Origin: Symbiodinium kawagutii | Lineage: Eukaryota; Sar; Dinophyceae; Suessiales; Symbiodiniaceae | Direction of reading: 5' to 3' | Assembly: GCA_009767595.1 (NCBI GenBank) | Contig: VSDK01022241.1 | Coordinates: forward strand, 552,238-616,237 | DNA length: 64,000 bases | Part shown: piece by piece, positions 59,301-64,000 of the stretch | How the letters are laid out: each line of letters begins with the position of its first letter | Position numbering within the stretch: the stretch's first letter is position 1 | Translations under genes and position numbers: made by a program | Notes under the pieces: generated by a model | Databases searched by the model: none | Told to the model about the DNA's origin: nothing | The model's input: the letters and a program-made list of their open reading frames with translations, nothing else

Positions 59301-60240
59301 CGATGCTCAGCGCTATGCGCGGCACAGGACTTGTTGAAGAGAGAAAATGTGGTTTGGGCCAAGCCCTTGACGCGAGTCGGTGCTCAGGCACGCCGCAAAC
59401 CGAACGCGAAGACGGTCCCCCGTAGTCCCCCACATTTTGTCCGGGTGCGACCTTGGGGTTTCCACCAGGAGGACATGATATCGTTTAGGGATGTTTAGAT
59501 GACACCAAAGACAGCCCCAAAAGTTTCATTGGAGTCATGTGTTACGAAGCTGGGAAAGCAGCTGGGATGACCGATGCGGGCCAGCTTGTGAAGCGGCAGC
59601 GGCGCTGGTGACGAGGTTGTACCCTTCAAGGTTTTCAACTGGGATGCCGCAGATGCCCATGGGTGACCACCATCCCAATGGTTTTCATCCCCCGGGAGAT
59701 CATCTAGGAATCTAGGAGCTGATTTGGAGACCCGCAGAGCTGCAGGCAGTAGGACCTGCAGAAGGTCTGCCAACATGGTTGCCGGGGACCAAGATGAGCT
59801 GGTCCATGGGGAACGATTTCCCATGCATCCATGTCAGGTCATGTCAGGTCAGGTGTACATCCACTACAGACATCTACAGACATGATTGATTATGAGATGG
59901 GGTGCTCAAGTCTTGCGAGTTCTTGCTGATCAGTTCTATTGGTGTGTGTGCGCCTGCGTGTATCGGTAGCCGAACTGCCTGTTGATGGCAGTTCCAGCAA
60001 ATGTTTCGGATGAAAACTGCCAGCTGAAATCAGCACCGACATTGTGGCTGACCTCCTACAGCCTGCATAGCTTGCCATGGTTTCAAGCACCTTTACAACT
60101 GGCTCTCCATGGTTTCAAGGTGCGATCTCTTCGTAAAGGGCAAGACTGCGAAGGACGCTTTGGATTATCTTCAGGTGCCACCGCTGAGGGAAGGCTTCCC
60201 AGGAAACATGGCAGTGGCGCTGGGAAGCTTCAGGAGCTAG
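26950..60240 (+). CDS. Split gene: ATP-grasp ligase, carnosine-synthase-like
   Basis: About 24 small exons spread over 33 kb join into one ATP-grasp protein. Members of this superfamily use ATP to form an acyl-phosphate and couple it to an amine or amino acid; carnosine synthase-type enzymes make dipeptides in the cytosol. The N-terminal pre-ATP-grasp part reads VVFVTAG, FEIAASLGV, LEHPDSWS, VDEGLAAKFIP, VDMTQDSE and PLAARLAEALGLPG. The ATP-binding part follows with QAGLPTPR, VGFPAVLKPVFGA and AASLGVKKV. Then come EQFLDGPEVDVD, DNGPTLEPYFNE, SGVFHVE, LIE and VNARMGGG, so the metal-binding Glu, Glu and Asn are present. N-LTWG, ALGIPSRP and a C-terminal piece close it. Nearly all joins keep phase. 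Gaps remain between 38931 and 41628 and between 56401 and 60120, and the start is not fixed. The substrate is inference from family resemblance. Confidence 0.82.
27458..27680. repeat. Degenerate minisatellite (CCAAGAGTGTCTTA type)
   Basis: About a dozen imperfect units of 14-20 bp built on AGAGTGTC, with variable spacers. It lies in the first recognised intron of the ATP-grasp gene. Confidence 0.78.
28415..28463 (+). CDS. ATP-grasp gene, FEIAASLGV exon
   Basis: After CACCCAG the exon adds A to the AA of the previous exon (Lys), then reads FTFEIAASLGVYGSDA and ends in phase 0 at GCA|GTTTGAG. It corresponds to the F-x-F-E-x-A-x-x-L-G-V helix of this family. Confidence 0.76.
29004..29044 (+). 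CDS. ATP-grasp gene, LEHPDSWS exon with GA donor
   Basis: After GCCAAG|G the frame reads VKPVILEHPDSWS and leaves AG before GAGATG. H-P-D-S-W is a characteristic string of these proteins. The GTGAAG at its start looks like a donor but is the exon opening. Confidence 0.82.
29677..29716 (+). CDS. ATP-grasp gene, VDEGLAAKFIP exon
   Basis: After TCTGCAG|G the exon completes Arg with the previous AG, reads SLVDEGLAAKFIP and ends in phase 0 at CCA|GTCGGC. Confidence 0.85.
30104..30141 (+). CDS. ATP-grasp gene, VDMTQDSETIFN exon with GC donor
   Basis: After GCCAAG|G the frame reads VDMTQDSETIFN and leaves GA before GCGCCC. It follows KFIP directly in phase. A GTGAGG 24 bp further is a tempting alternative donor, but only the GC site rejoins AMERIKELGEA in phase. 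Confidence 0.83.
30853..30887 (+). CDS. ATP-grasp gene, AMERIKELGEA exon
   Basis: After GACTGAG|G the exon completes Glu with the previous GA and reads AMERIKELGEA. It leaves one G before GTGCCATG, as required by the micro-exon that follows. Confidence 0.8.
31364..31445. mobile_element. Family A element, right end lost
   Basis: The left end GGTGTTTCTCAAAATAGGGG and the AATCATCCA and AACCAACCA cores are intact; the right terminus decays after about 31445. It lies about 86 bp before the micro-exon. Confidence 0.75.
31531..31538 (+). CDS. ATP-grasp gene, 8-nt micro-exon
   Basis: ATGGTATC lies between GGCCTGCAG and GTCTCACC. It uses one base from the previous exon and ends in phase 0, inserting D-G-I between KELGEA and ATFVELS. 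The family has D-G-[VI] exactly here. Without it the flanking exons do not join in phase. A truncated family A element ends about 86 bp upstream. Confidence 0.66.
31737..31836. mobile_element. Family A element, diverged
   Basis: GTGGTTTTTCAAAATGGGGG at the left and TTTTGACAAACCCCCC at the right, with the core in reverse orientation (GGTTGGTT ... GGATGATTT). Confidence 0.75.
32198..32331. repeat. CCA/TCA triplet microsatellite
   Basis: CACCAC/CTCCAC triplets change at about 32252 into a pure run of roughly 26 TCA units. It lies in the intron after the micro-exon. All overlapping frames are homopolymeric. Confidence 0.95.
32711..32825. mobile_element. Family C element with ATAT duplication
   Basis: GGCTGTGGGTCAG to CTGACCCACAGCC are perfect inverted ends; ATAT lies on both sides. 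The interior has ACCCCTGGTTCCCCCAT and TGTTTTCCCTAT. Confidence 0.9.
33127..33208 (+). CDS. ATP-grasp gene, PLAARLAEALGLPG exon
   Basis: After CGCTGCCAG|G the frame reads ATFVELSVPLAARLAEALGL then PGREPVP, and leaves one G before GTAGGG. This is among the clearest family strings in the window. The sequence is much richer in GC than its flanks. Confidence 0.92.
34080..34116 (+). CDS. ATP-grasp gene, AVDAARNK exon
   Basis: After GATGCAAG|G the exon completes Gly, reads LRPAAVDAARN and leaves AA before GTGCCT. A-A-R-(N/D)-K is the family string just before the ATP-binding lobe. Confidence 0.86.
34369..34416 (+). CDS. ATP-grasp gene, QAGLPTPR exon
   Basis: After TGCCGAG|G the exon completes Lys and reads HTTRACLKQAGLPTP, leaving AG before GTTGGG. 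A-G-x-P-T-P-R is a hallmark of this group. The exon contains a perfect hairpin with 8-bp arms at about 34382-34402. Confidence 0.92.
35004..35104. mobile_element. Family A element with ACATG target duplication
   Basis: GTTGTTTCTCAGAATAGGGG to TTGAGAAACCACC with ACATG immediately on both sides. It lies 87 bp before the NFLITDQSK exon. Confidence 0.9.
35191..35236 (+). CDS. ATP-grasp gene, NFLITDQSKLREAAQ exon
   Basis: After TTGGCCAG|G the exon completes Arg, reads NFLITDQSKLREAAQ and ends in phase 0 at CAA|GTAGTT. A family A element with a clean 5-bp duplication ends 87 bp upstream. Confidence 0.88.
36262..36294. other. Assembly gap, 33 N
   Basis: A run of 33 undetermined bases lies in an intron of the ATP-grasp gene, just before a family A element. 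Confidence 1.
36316..36417. mobile_element. Family A element close to an exon
   Basis: GGTGGTTTCTCAAAACAGGG to TTGAGAAACCACC with ATAT on both sides. The core is in reverse orientation. It ends 39 bp before the VGFPAVLKP exon, so it occupies the region expected to hold the branch point. Confidence 0.88.
36456..36496 (+). CDS. ATP-grasp gene, VGFPAVLKPVFGA exon
   Basis: After TTCCCGAG|G the frame reads VGFPAVLKPVFGA and leaves AA before GTTGTT. G-F-P-x-V-x-K-P is the ATP-binding lysine motif of the fold. A family A element ends only 39 bp upstream. Confidence 0.93.
37429..37485 (+). CDS. ATP-grasp gene, AASLGVKKV exon
   Basis: After CCTGCGAG|G the exon completes Lys, reads SGAASLGVKKVTNPMEMD and leaves AG before GTGCAT. 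G-x-A-S-x-G-V is the phosphate-binding loop. Confidence 0.88.
38316..38417. mobile_element. Family A element
   Basis: GGTGGTTCTTAAAATAAGGG to TTATAAGAACCCCCC. No clear target duplication. It is about 475 bp from the nearest recognised exon. Confidence 0.78.
38892..38931 (+). CDS. ATP-grasp gene, CYKEIVDELSTL exon
   Basis: After GCCTGCAG|G the exon completes Arg and reads CYKEIVDELSTLV. The donor is GTTGTG at 38929 or GTGCCT at 38932, both in phase 0. One more exon may exist before 41628. Confidence 0.78.
39321..39545. repeat. Degenerate minisatellite (TTGGTCATAGCTG type)
   Basis: Units of about 13 bp built on TGGTCATAGCT repeat regularly at 39462-39545 and more loosely from 39321. The repeat is intronic in the ATP-grasp gene. 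Confidence 0.8.
39684..39875. mobile_element. Family B, compound copy
   Basis: CTGGTTGGTGGTTAATGG opens a TGGTTAATA-rich leader, followed by an almost normal family B copy from about 39769 to the GAAGCCACCAACGAG end. Confidence 0.75.
40402..40521. mobile_element. Family D inverted-repeat element
   Basis: TTAACCCCGGATTAATAAAC at the left and GGTTTATTAATCCTGGGTTA at the right are long inverted ends; GGGGGTATCCCCC and GGTTACCCCC lie inside. Only this copy was seen. Confidence 0.75.
41628..41690 (+). CDS. ATP-grasp gene, EQFLDGPEVDVD exon
   Basis: Twenty-one codons read SGVDLTVLMEQFLDGPEV then DVD, between CCGCCAG and GTCCCTT, phase 0 at both ends. E-x-[FY]-L-D-G-x-E-x-D-x-D is a core ATP-grasp signature. 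A family A element begins 90 bp downstream. Confidence 0.95.
41780..41898. mobile_element. Family A element
   Basis: GGTGTTTGTCAAGC at the left to TTGAAAAACCACC at the right, flanked by AAATG and GAATG. It starts 90 bp after the EVDVD exon. Confidence 0.75.
42144..42159 (+). CDS. ATP-grasp gene, 16-nt VVMSE exon with GC donor
   Basis: After CTGGCGAG|G the frame reads VVMSE plus one G before GCCGCT. With the neighbours it gives DVD-VVMSEG-QHRYA, the expected next strand. The exon is tiny, but both phases fit. Confidence 0.74.
43355..43445. mobile_element. Family B element
   Basis: GGTTGGTGGTTTCAATCC to TTGAAAGCACCAACCAG with the AATGGTTGGTTGACAAGC core. Confidence 0.8.
44711..44965. mobile_element. 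Family A, long variant with internal repeats
   Basis: GGGTTCTCAAGTC at the left and TTTTGAGAACCC at the right enclose an AT microsatellite (about 44838-44856) and four copies of TTATCATCCAG. Confidence 0.65.
48321..48436. mobile_element. Family A element, diverged, just before an exon
   Basis: GGGTTTCTCAAAATTGGG at the left and CTTGAGAAACACA at the right, with TATGACTTGA repeated three times inside. It ends about 35 bp before the exon at 48471. Confidence 0.7.
48471..48531 (+). CDS. ATP-grasp gene, DNGPTLEPYFNE exon
   Basis: After CTTGGTCAG|G the exon completes Gly and reads QHRYACVSDNGPTLEPYFN, leaving GA before GTTCCT. D-N-x-P-T-x-E-P-x-F-x-E-T is typical of the group; the usual Trp after DN appears to be Gly here. 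Family A elements flank it on both sides (ending 35 bp upstream, starting 84 bp downstream). Confidence 0.93.
48615..48716. mobile_element. Family A element just after an exon
   Basis: GGTGGTTTCTCAAAATAGGG to TGTGAGAAACACCC. It starts 84 bp after the exon 48471-48531. Confidence 0.88.
49422..49483 (+). CDS. ATP-grasp gene, CPSLLPKE exon with GC donor
   Basis: After GGCCAAG|G the exon completes Glu and reads TWACCPSLLPKESLALGEMI, leaving A before GCTGAAG. E-T-x-x-x-C-P-S-L-L-P follows FNE in the family. A family C element starts 49 bp downstream. Confidence 0.88.
49532..49646. mobile_element. Family C element with AATT duplication
   Basis: GGCTATGGGTCAGG to TTGACCCACTGTC, 115 bp, with AATT on both sides. 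It starts 49 bp after the CPSLLPKE exon. Confidence 0.88.
50022..50118. mobile_element. Family B element
   Basis: CTGGTTGGTGGTTTCAAAC to GTTGAAACCACCAACCAG; A-rich on both sides (AAAA), so a target duplication is possible but not provable. Confidence 0.87.
50495..50701. mobile_element. Family B element interrupted by a family C element
   Basis: The family B ends CGTTGGTGGTTTCAAAG and GTTGAAACCACCAACCAG are intact. The usual AACAAATGGTTGGTTGAC is split after AACAAGT by a family C insertion. Confidence 0.88.
50540..50650. mobile_element. Family C element nested in family B, AAGT duplication
   Basis: GGCAGTGGGTCAAAACC to ATTGACCCATAGCC, 111 bp, with AAGT on both sides. Removing it and one AAGT restores the family B sequence. 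Confidence 0.9.
51540..52030. other. AT-rich block with an imperfect duplication
   Basis: Composition changes sharply to AT-rich with poly-T and AATT-rich sequence. A segment of about 80 bp containing TAGGGGTAAGCTTCGAAAT occurs near 51789 and again near 51872. No open frame of note is present. It lies in the intron between the exons at 49422 and 52189. Confidence 0.75.
52189..52255 (+). CDS. ATP-grasp gene, ALGFTSGVFHVE exon
   Basis: After ATATTGAG the exon completes Thr and reads ALGVMFQGIKALGFTSGVFH then V, leaving GA before GTACCT. S-G-V-F-H-V-E carries the first metal-binding Glu. An in-frame TGA just upstream excludes a longer exon. Confidence 0.93.
53133..53169 (+). CDS. ATP-grasp gene, CKYTSHGPHLIE exon with GA donor
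   Basis: After CAACTGAG|G the exon completes Glu and reads CKYTSHGPHLIE up to GAG|GAGGGG. The second metal-binding Glu is the last codon. No GT or GC site gives the right continuation, so a GA donor is the simplest reading. A family C element begins 80 bp downstream. Confidence 0.86.
53249..53360. mobile_element. Family C element
   Basis: GGCTATGGGTCAATATT to TTTTGACACACAACC, interior as in other copies. Flanks are ATAT and AAAT. It starts 80 bp after the CKYTSHGPHLIE exon. Confidence 0.82.
54697..54718 (+). CDS. ATP-grasp gene, VNARMGG exon with GC donor
   Basis: Twenty-two nucleotides after CCAGCAG|G read VNARMGG plus one G before GCATGG. V-N-x-R-M-G-G-G holds the metal-binding Asn. The GC donor is needed to give GGG-QVHECN with the next exon. 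Confidence 0.92.
54843..54898 (+). CDS. ATP-grasp gene, NRLTWGVCLVEDM exon
   Basis: After CTGTTGCAG|G the exon completes Gly, reads QVHECNRLTWGVCLVEDM and ends in phase 0 at ATG|GTGAAAG. The preceding intron is only 124 bp, the shortest in the gene. Confidence 0.92.
55410..55508. mobile_element. Family A element, right end diverged
   Basis: GGTGGTTTCTCAAAATAGGG at the left with the AATCATCCA and AACCAGCCA core; the right end has decayed to ATAGAAACTCAC. Confidence 0.72.
56360..56401 (+). CDS. ATP-grasp gene, ALGIPSRP exon with GC donor
   Basis: After GGCTGTAG|G the frame reads ETLNCALGIPSRPL and ends at TTA|GCCTGA, a GC donor placed before an in-frame TGA. A-L-G-I-P-S-R-P follows the ATP-grasp core in this family. 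Confidence 0.85.
56765..56962. mobile_element. Family B, compound copy
   Basis: The same organisation as 39684-39875: a GGTGGTTTTAAGCATGG leader with GGTTAAT motifs, then a family B copy ending GTGAAACCACCAACCAG. Confidence 0.75.
57830..58236 (+). other. Cys-rich secreted-like frame broken by one TGA
   Basis: From ATG at 57830 the frame opens with a signal-peptide-like MRPFIFLCILAMADA. It runs 46 codons to a TGA at 57967-57969 and then stays open for 88 further codons to TGA at 58234. The downstream part has seven Cys in spaced array (NCFC, QC, YC, YC, RC, AC) and the upstream part two more (GCG, DQC). It lies on the + strand inside a 3.7-kb intron of the ATP-grasp gene. It may be a pseudogene, or the TGA may sit in a very small unrecognised intron. 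No family is recognised. Confidence 0.33.
60120..60240 (+). CDS. ATP-grasp gene, probable terminal exon
   Basis: After TTTCAAG|G the frame reads CDLFVKGKTAKDALDYLQ, resembling the C-terminal segment of the family. It continues to a TAG at 60238-60240. A donor after CAG at 60174 (GTGCCA) is an alternative, in which case the stop lies further on. At least one exon between 56401 and here is missing. Confidence 0.62.
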
Positions 60241-62200
60241 TTGAGTCCAGGTTTGTGTCCAATTCAGATTCAACGAATGGTACTGGTATGGATTCAGAAG
60301 GATTCAGCAGTCCGGCCCATTTTGTTGATTTGTAGTTGGTCGTCAACCCAGTTGTTTGATGGTTTGGTTGTGACCTAATACCCATGATGATTTGTCTCTG
60401 TAAATTATATACATACATATATATAATCATATATGTGTACATAATGAATGTGCATTAATGATATGATACCGTATGTATACATCAGTATGTATGTACACAT
60501 GCATATATCGGTTCGATGGCTGTTCTGATGGTCCATTGAGTTTCTGTTTCTGCAAGTTGCAGCAATCTGCCCCGGATTTGTGCAAGGCCATTGAGAAGGA
60601 GAATCCAGTGGTGGTTGGAGACTCAATCTGAAGCTTTGCAAGGCAGTGGTGGTTGATATTCCAACAGATTGAGGCGCCACTGCTGGTGGTTGGAGAACAT
60701 GACATTTTATTATCCAGTGTGTTCCAATGGCTTTGAGTTTGGTTACAGCTTAATGGCTCCATGGTGAACTACTGTTGTGCCTGAGAACACTGTTTACCGG
60801 GAAAATTATGAAACTTAGAGGAAGCCCGACGATAAGGTTTTAAATGTTCATGACCAATCCAGCGACCGTTGAGATCAGTCAGAGTTTGACGTAGTTCAGG
60901 GTTGTTTTCATGCCTTCCGGTCTTCAGCTGGTGGTTTTTTTGGCGAAACGAGGGAGCCACCAACGTGCATCAATTCATGAGCCAATGATTTGTGGATTTT
61001 GTTAGCAGGTGGGGGCCCCACATATGAGGTAGCCGCTAGTGAATTCGGTCAAGTCCGGTAGATCTATGGTGCGGAAGGGACATCATTTGGCTGGTGTTAA
61101 ACATTTCATATTTTCCCTAGCAATTATGAACAAATGATTGGTTGACTTGACTAATGCTTTTTTATCGGGTTAAAACCAACCAGATATATATATATATATA
61201 TACATTTTTTGTTGCTTCAGCAACCTGGGTACAGTTCCAGGAGGCTCAAAAGGTGCAGAGATCAGGATGTATCCAGCGTTTTTGAGTAGACATTTGGGCG
61301 ACAGCAGGCACCTTGCACATGAAGAATCGGACATAGAATGTCAACAATGTCATCTGGAAGTTCACTTCTTTGAGGAGTAAACACGGAGTTTAAAGTGATG
61401 CTTTTAAGCATCTTTTTAAGTGATTCTTTGTAAACTCGATGGCTTTTAGGAAGAGATGAGTGATGCATGAGAAAACTTACTTTTGAACTCTTCTTTTTTA
61501 GTGATGCTTTAAAGGAGTTTACACTGTTAGGAAGAGTAAAAGTAAGTGATGTGAGGAAAGCATGGCTTAGAAATCATGAAATCATTTACTCTTTTAGGAT
61601 TACCCTATAGGAAAGCATCACTTGCTGTCAGGTTCCAACATACATGGGTCCTGGCAAACCTGAAGGGTTGGTGGGCTTCTTTGAGGTTACAGCTTGAGAT
61701 GGCAGTGGAGGGAGGCTCCAGCATGGGAAAGACTGTGTTTGTGGCGCTCAATGGATGGTTTCAATGGTTTCCAAAGGGCTATCTGACATCAGGAGATGGA
61801 CGCGCCAGCTGGTTCACAGGATTGCTAGAGCATTTAGAGCCATCGGAAGGCGATTGGTTCACAGGATTCTCCACTTGCTATGGCAAGTGGAATTGCAAGT
61901 GTCGGGATGCCAGGCTGGTAGACCTAGGTATGAGTGGTATCCCCGCAAATGTACACACCATGCTTGTTTGTTCTGCGCTGTTTGTCAAACAAAACTTGGC
62001 TGATATCAATCTTTGGAAGTGGAGACAAACACCAGATGAAACTATCTGTGCACTTATTCGATGTCATTTGGGCTGGTGGCCTGATTCGCTGATGTTAGAA
62101 AGCTTGGCTGGCAGGGAGCCTGGATCTTCCACACGACCCTGATAGCTTGGGTTGCTTTAATTGCTCCATATAATAGAATATGATAGACATATTGTAGTCA
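60241..62200. other. Stretch with one unrecognised open frame and an element
   Basis: It holds AT-rich sequence with TATG repeats (60405-60500), a family B element (61090-61184), an AT microsatellite next to it, and imperfect inverted copies of a GTGATGCTTTTAAGCATC-like motif at 61390-61620. A 188-codon + frame runs 61576-62142 (contains SSMGKTVFVALNGWFQWF). I cannot assign it and cannot say whether it is expressed. Confidence 0.35.
61090..61184. mobile_element. Family B element, diverged
   Basis: GGCTGGTGTTAAACATTTC to GGGTTAAAACCAACCAG with the AACAAATGATTGGTTGACTT core. Confidence 0.7.
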
Positions 62201-62255
62201 TATAGAATGGGCTAGCGCCCGGGTGCCGCCGACCCCTCTCTTTTGGGAGGGGCGT

Positions 62256-64000
62256 TGCAAAGCTGGCAAACGCTGGCCTTGGACGACATAGAGACAGCTC
62301 TAGGCAGGCATAGAAACAGTTTCGAAGCATCGGCTTCTGGCACCCAAACGGCAGGCCTGAAGATCATGGTGGCCATGACTAGGTCCGAACGCAAACCCGG
62401 CAGATCATGGTGGCCATGAATACGTCCGAAGGACAGCAGAAGGGTTTCAGGGCTGCCAAACGCTGGCTTTGGACGGCATAGAAACAGTTTCGAGGCATCG
62501 GCTTCTGGCACCCAAACGGCAGGCCTGAAGATCATGGTGGCCATGACTAGGTCCGAACGCAAACCCGGCGCATCATGGTGGCCATGAATAGGTCCGAAGG
62601 ACAGCAGAAGGGTTTCAGGGCTGCCAAACGCTGGCTTTGGACGGCATAGAAACAGTTTCGAGGCATCGGCTTCTGGCACCCAAACGGCAGGCCTGAAGAT
62701 CATGGTGGCCATGACTAGGTCCGAACGCAAACCCGGCACATCATGGTGGCCATGAATAGGTCTGAAGGACAGCAGGAGCGTTTCAGGGCTGCCAAATGCT
62801 GGCTTTGGACGGCATAGAAACAGTTTCCAGGCATCGGCTTCTTACACCCAAGGGGGTTTCAAAGCTGGCAAACGCTGGCCGTGGACGACGTAGAAACAGC
62901 TCTAGGCAGGCATAGAAACAGTTTCGAAGCATCGGCTTCTGGCACCCAAACGGCAGGCCTGAAGATTATGGTGGCCATGACTAGGTCCGAACGCAAACCC
63001 GGCGCATCATGGTGGCCATGAATAGGTCCGAAGGACAGCAGAAGGGTTTCAGGGCTGCCAAACGCTGGCTTTGGACGGCATAGAAACAGTTTCGAGGCAT
63101 CGGCTTTTGGCACCCAAACGGCAGGCCTGAAGATTATGGTGGCCATGACTAGGTCCGAACGCAAACCCGGCGCATCATGGTGGCCATGAATAGGTCCGAA
63201 GGACAGCAGAAGGGTTTCAGGGCTGCCAAACGCTGGCTTTGGACGGCATAGAAACAGTTTCGAGGCATCGGCTTTTGGCACCCAAACGGCAGGCCTGAAG
63301 ATTATGGTGGCCATGACTAGGTCCGAACGCAAACCCGGCGCATCATGGTGGCCATGAATAGGTCCGAAGGACAGCAGAAGGGTTTCAGGGCTGCCAAACG
63401 CTGGCTTTGGACGGCATAGAAACAGTTTCGAGGCATCGGCTTTTGGCACCCAAACGGCAGGCCTGAAGATTATGGTGGCCATGACTAGGTCCGAACGCAA
63501 ACCCGGCGCATCATGGTGGCCATGAATAGGTCCGAAGGACAGCAGAAGGGTTTCAGGGCTGCCAAACGCTGGCTTTGGACGGCATAGAAACAGTTTCGAG
63601 GCATCGGCTTTTGGCACCCAAACGGCAGGCCTGAAGATTATGGTGGCCATGACTAGGTCCGAACGCAAACCCGGCAGATCATGGTGGCCATGAATAGGTC
63701 CCAAGGACAGCAGGAGCGTTTCAGGGCTGCCAAGCGCTGGCTTTGGACGGCATAGAAACAGTTTCCAGGCATCGGCTTCTTACACCCAAACGGCAGGCCT
63801 GAAGATCATGGTGGCCATGACTAGGTCCGAACGCAAAGGACCGAACGCAAACCCGGCAGATCATGGTGGCCATGAATAGGGACAGCAGACAGCAGGAGCG
63901 TTTCAGGGCTGCCAAGCGCTGGCTTTGGACGGCATAGAAACAGTTTCCAGGCATCGGCTTCTTACACCCAAGGGGGTTTCAAAGCTGGCAAACGCTGGCC
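62256..64000. repeat. 168-bp satellite with higher-order units, continuing past the window
   Basis: The string GGACGGCATAGAAACAG recurs at 62471, 62639 and 62807, then at 63073, 63241, 63409, 63577 and 63745, all 168 bp apart, and at 63927 (182 bp, from a 14-bp duplication). A variant linker containing GGGGGTTTCAAAGCTGGC occurs near 62860 and again at the window end, exactly 1120 bp later. Because 168 is 56 codons, minus-strand frames stay open across units (62212-62739 and 62859-63704), giving a 56-residue repeat. Each unit also contains two copies of ATCATGGTGGCCATGA about 50 bp apart. Confidence 0.95.

Noticed and set aside
59524-59579. Possible extra ATP-grasp exon (FIGVMCYEAGKAAGMTDAGQ)
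   Set aside because: Coding-like, but its phase does not fit the exon ending at 56401 and I cannot match it to the family with confidence.
62212-63704. Minus-strand repeat protein frames of 175 and 281 codons
   Set aside because: They are open mainly because the satellite unit is a multiple of three with few stops; linkers shift the frame and no start or known domain is seen.

Overview
This window looks like nuclear DNA of a dinoflagellate, probably of the coral-symbiont family Symbiodiniaceae. That call is inference. It rests on tiny exons (8 to about 90 nt) spread over very large introns, on splice donors that are GT, GC and occasionally GA, on acceptors that are nearly always AG followed by G, on all recognised genes reading the same way (+ strand), and on a dense load of short inverted-repeat elements. 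No long intact bacterial-type ORF, rRNA, tRNA or CRISPR array is visible. Almost every long open frame is a chance frame, a repeat, or the shadow of a repeat.

Two genes can be rebuilt by joining short open islands whose protein motifs and reading phases fit. Gene 1 (about 1.1-7.3 kb, +) is a helix-hairpin-helix DNA glycosylase resembling MBD4. Eight exons carry, in order, the PW-LL / LNKT core, the PLGL-H-KR segment, a GVGKYA-DAY hairpin and the catalytic-type P-x-D. Gene 2 (about 26.95-60.24 kb, +) is a large ATP-grasp ligase resembling carnosine synthase. About 24 exons follow the family order from an N-terminal VVFVTAG strand to EVDVD, DN-PT-EP-FNE, SGVFHVE, LIE-VNARMGGG, N-LTWG, ALGIPSRP and a C-terminal domain. 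One exon is only 8 nt. Between the two genes lie coding-like islands; four at 23.9-25.8 kb and two at 20.7-21.4 kb chain in phase, but I do not recognise their products.

Repeats by region: a six-copy 0.8-kb tandem array at 8.18-13.0 kb; an interrupted GAT/GAC/GGT triplet tract at 16.56-16.98 kb; a pentanucleotide tract near 22.96-23.05 kb; minisatellites near 27.5 and 39.4 kb; a CCA/TCA triplet tract at 32.2 kb; an AT-rich block at 51.54-52.03 kb; and a 168-bp satellite with higher-order organisation from 62.26 kb to the window end. An assembly gap of 33 N lies at 36262-36294.

At least four families of short MITE-like inverted-repeat elements are scattered through the window, two with readable target-site duplications (5 bp for family A, 4 bp for family C). 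Many family A and C copies sit within about 35-120 bp of an exon edge, and one 61-nt exon is flanked by family A copies on both sides. I consider this relation between elements and exons the most interesting pattern in the window.
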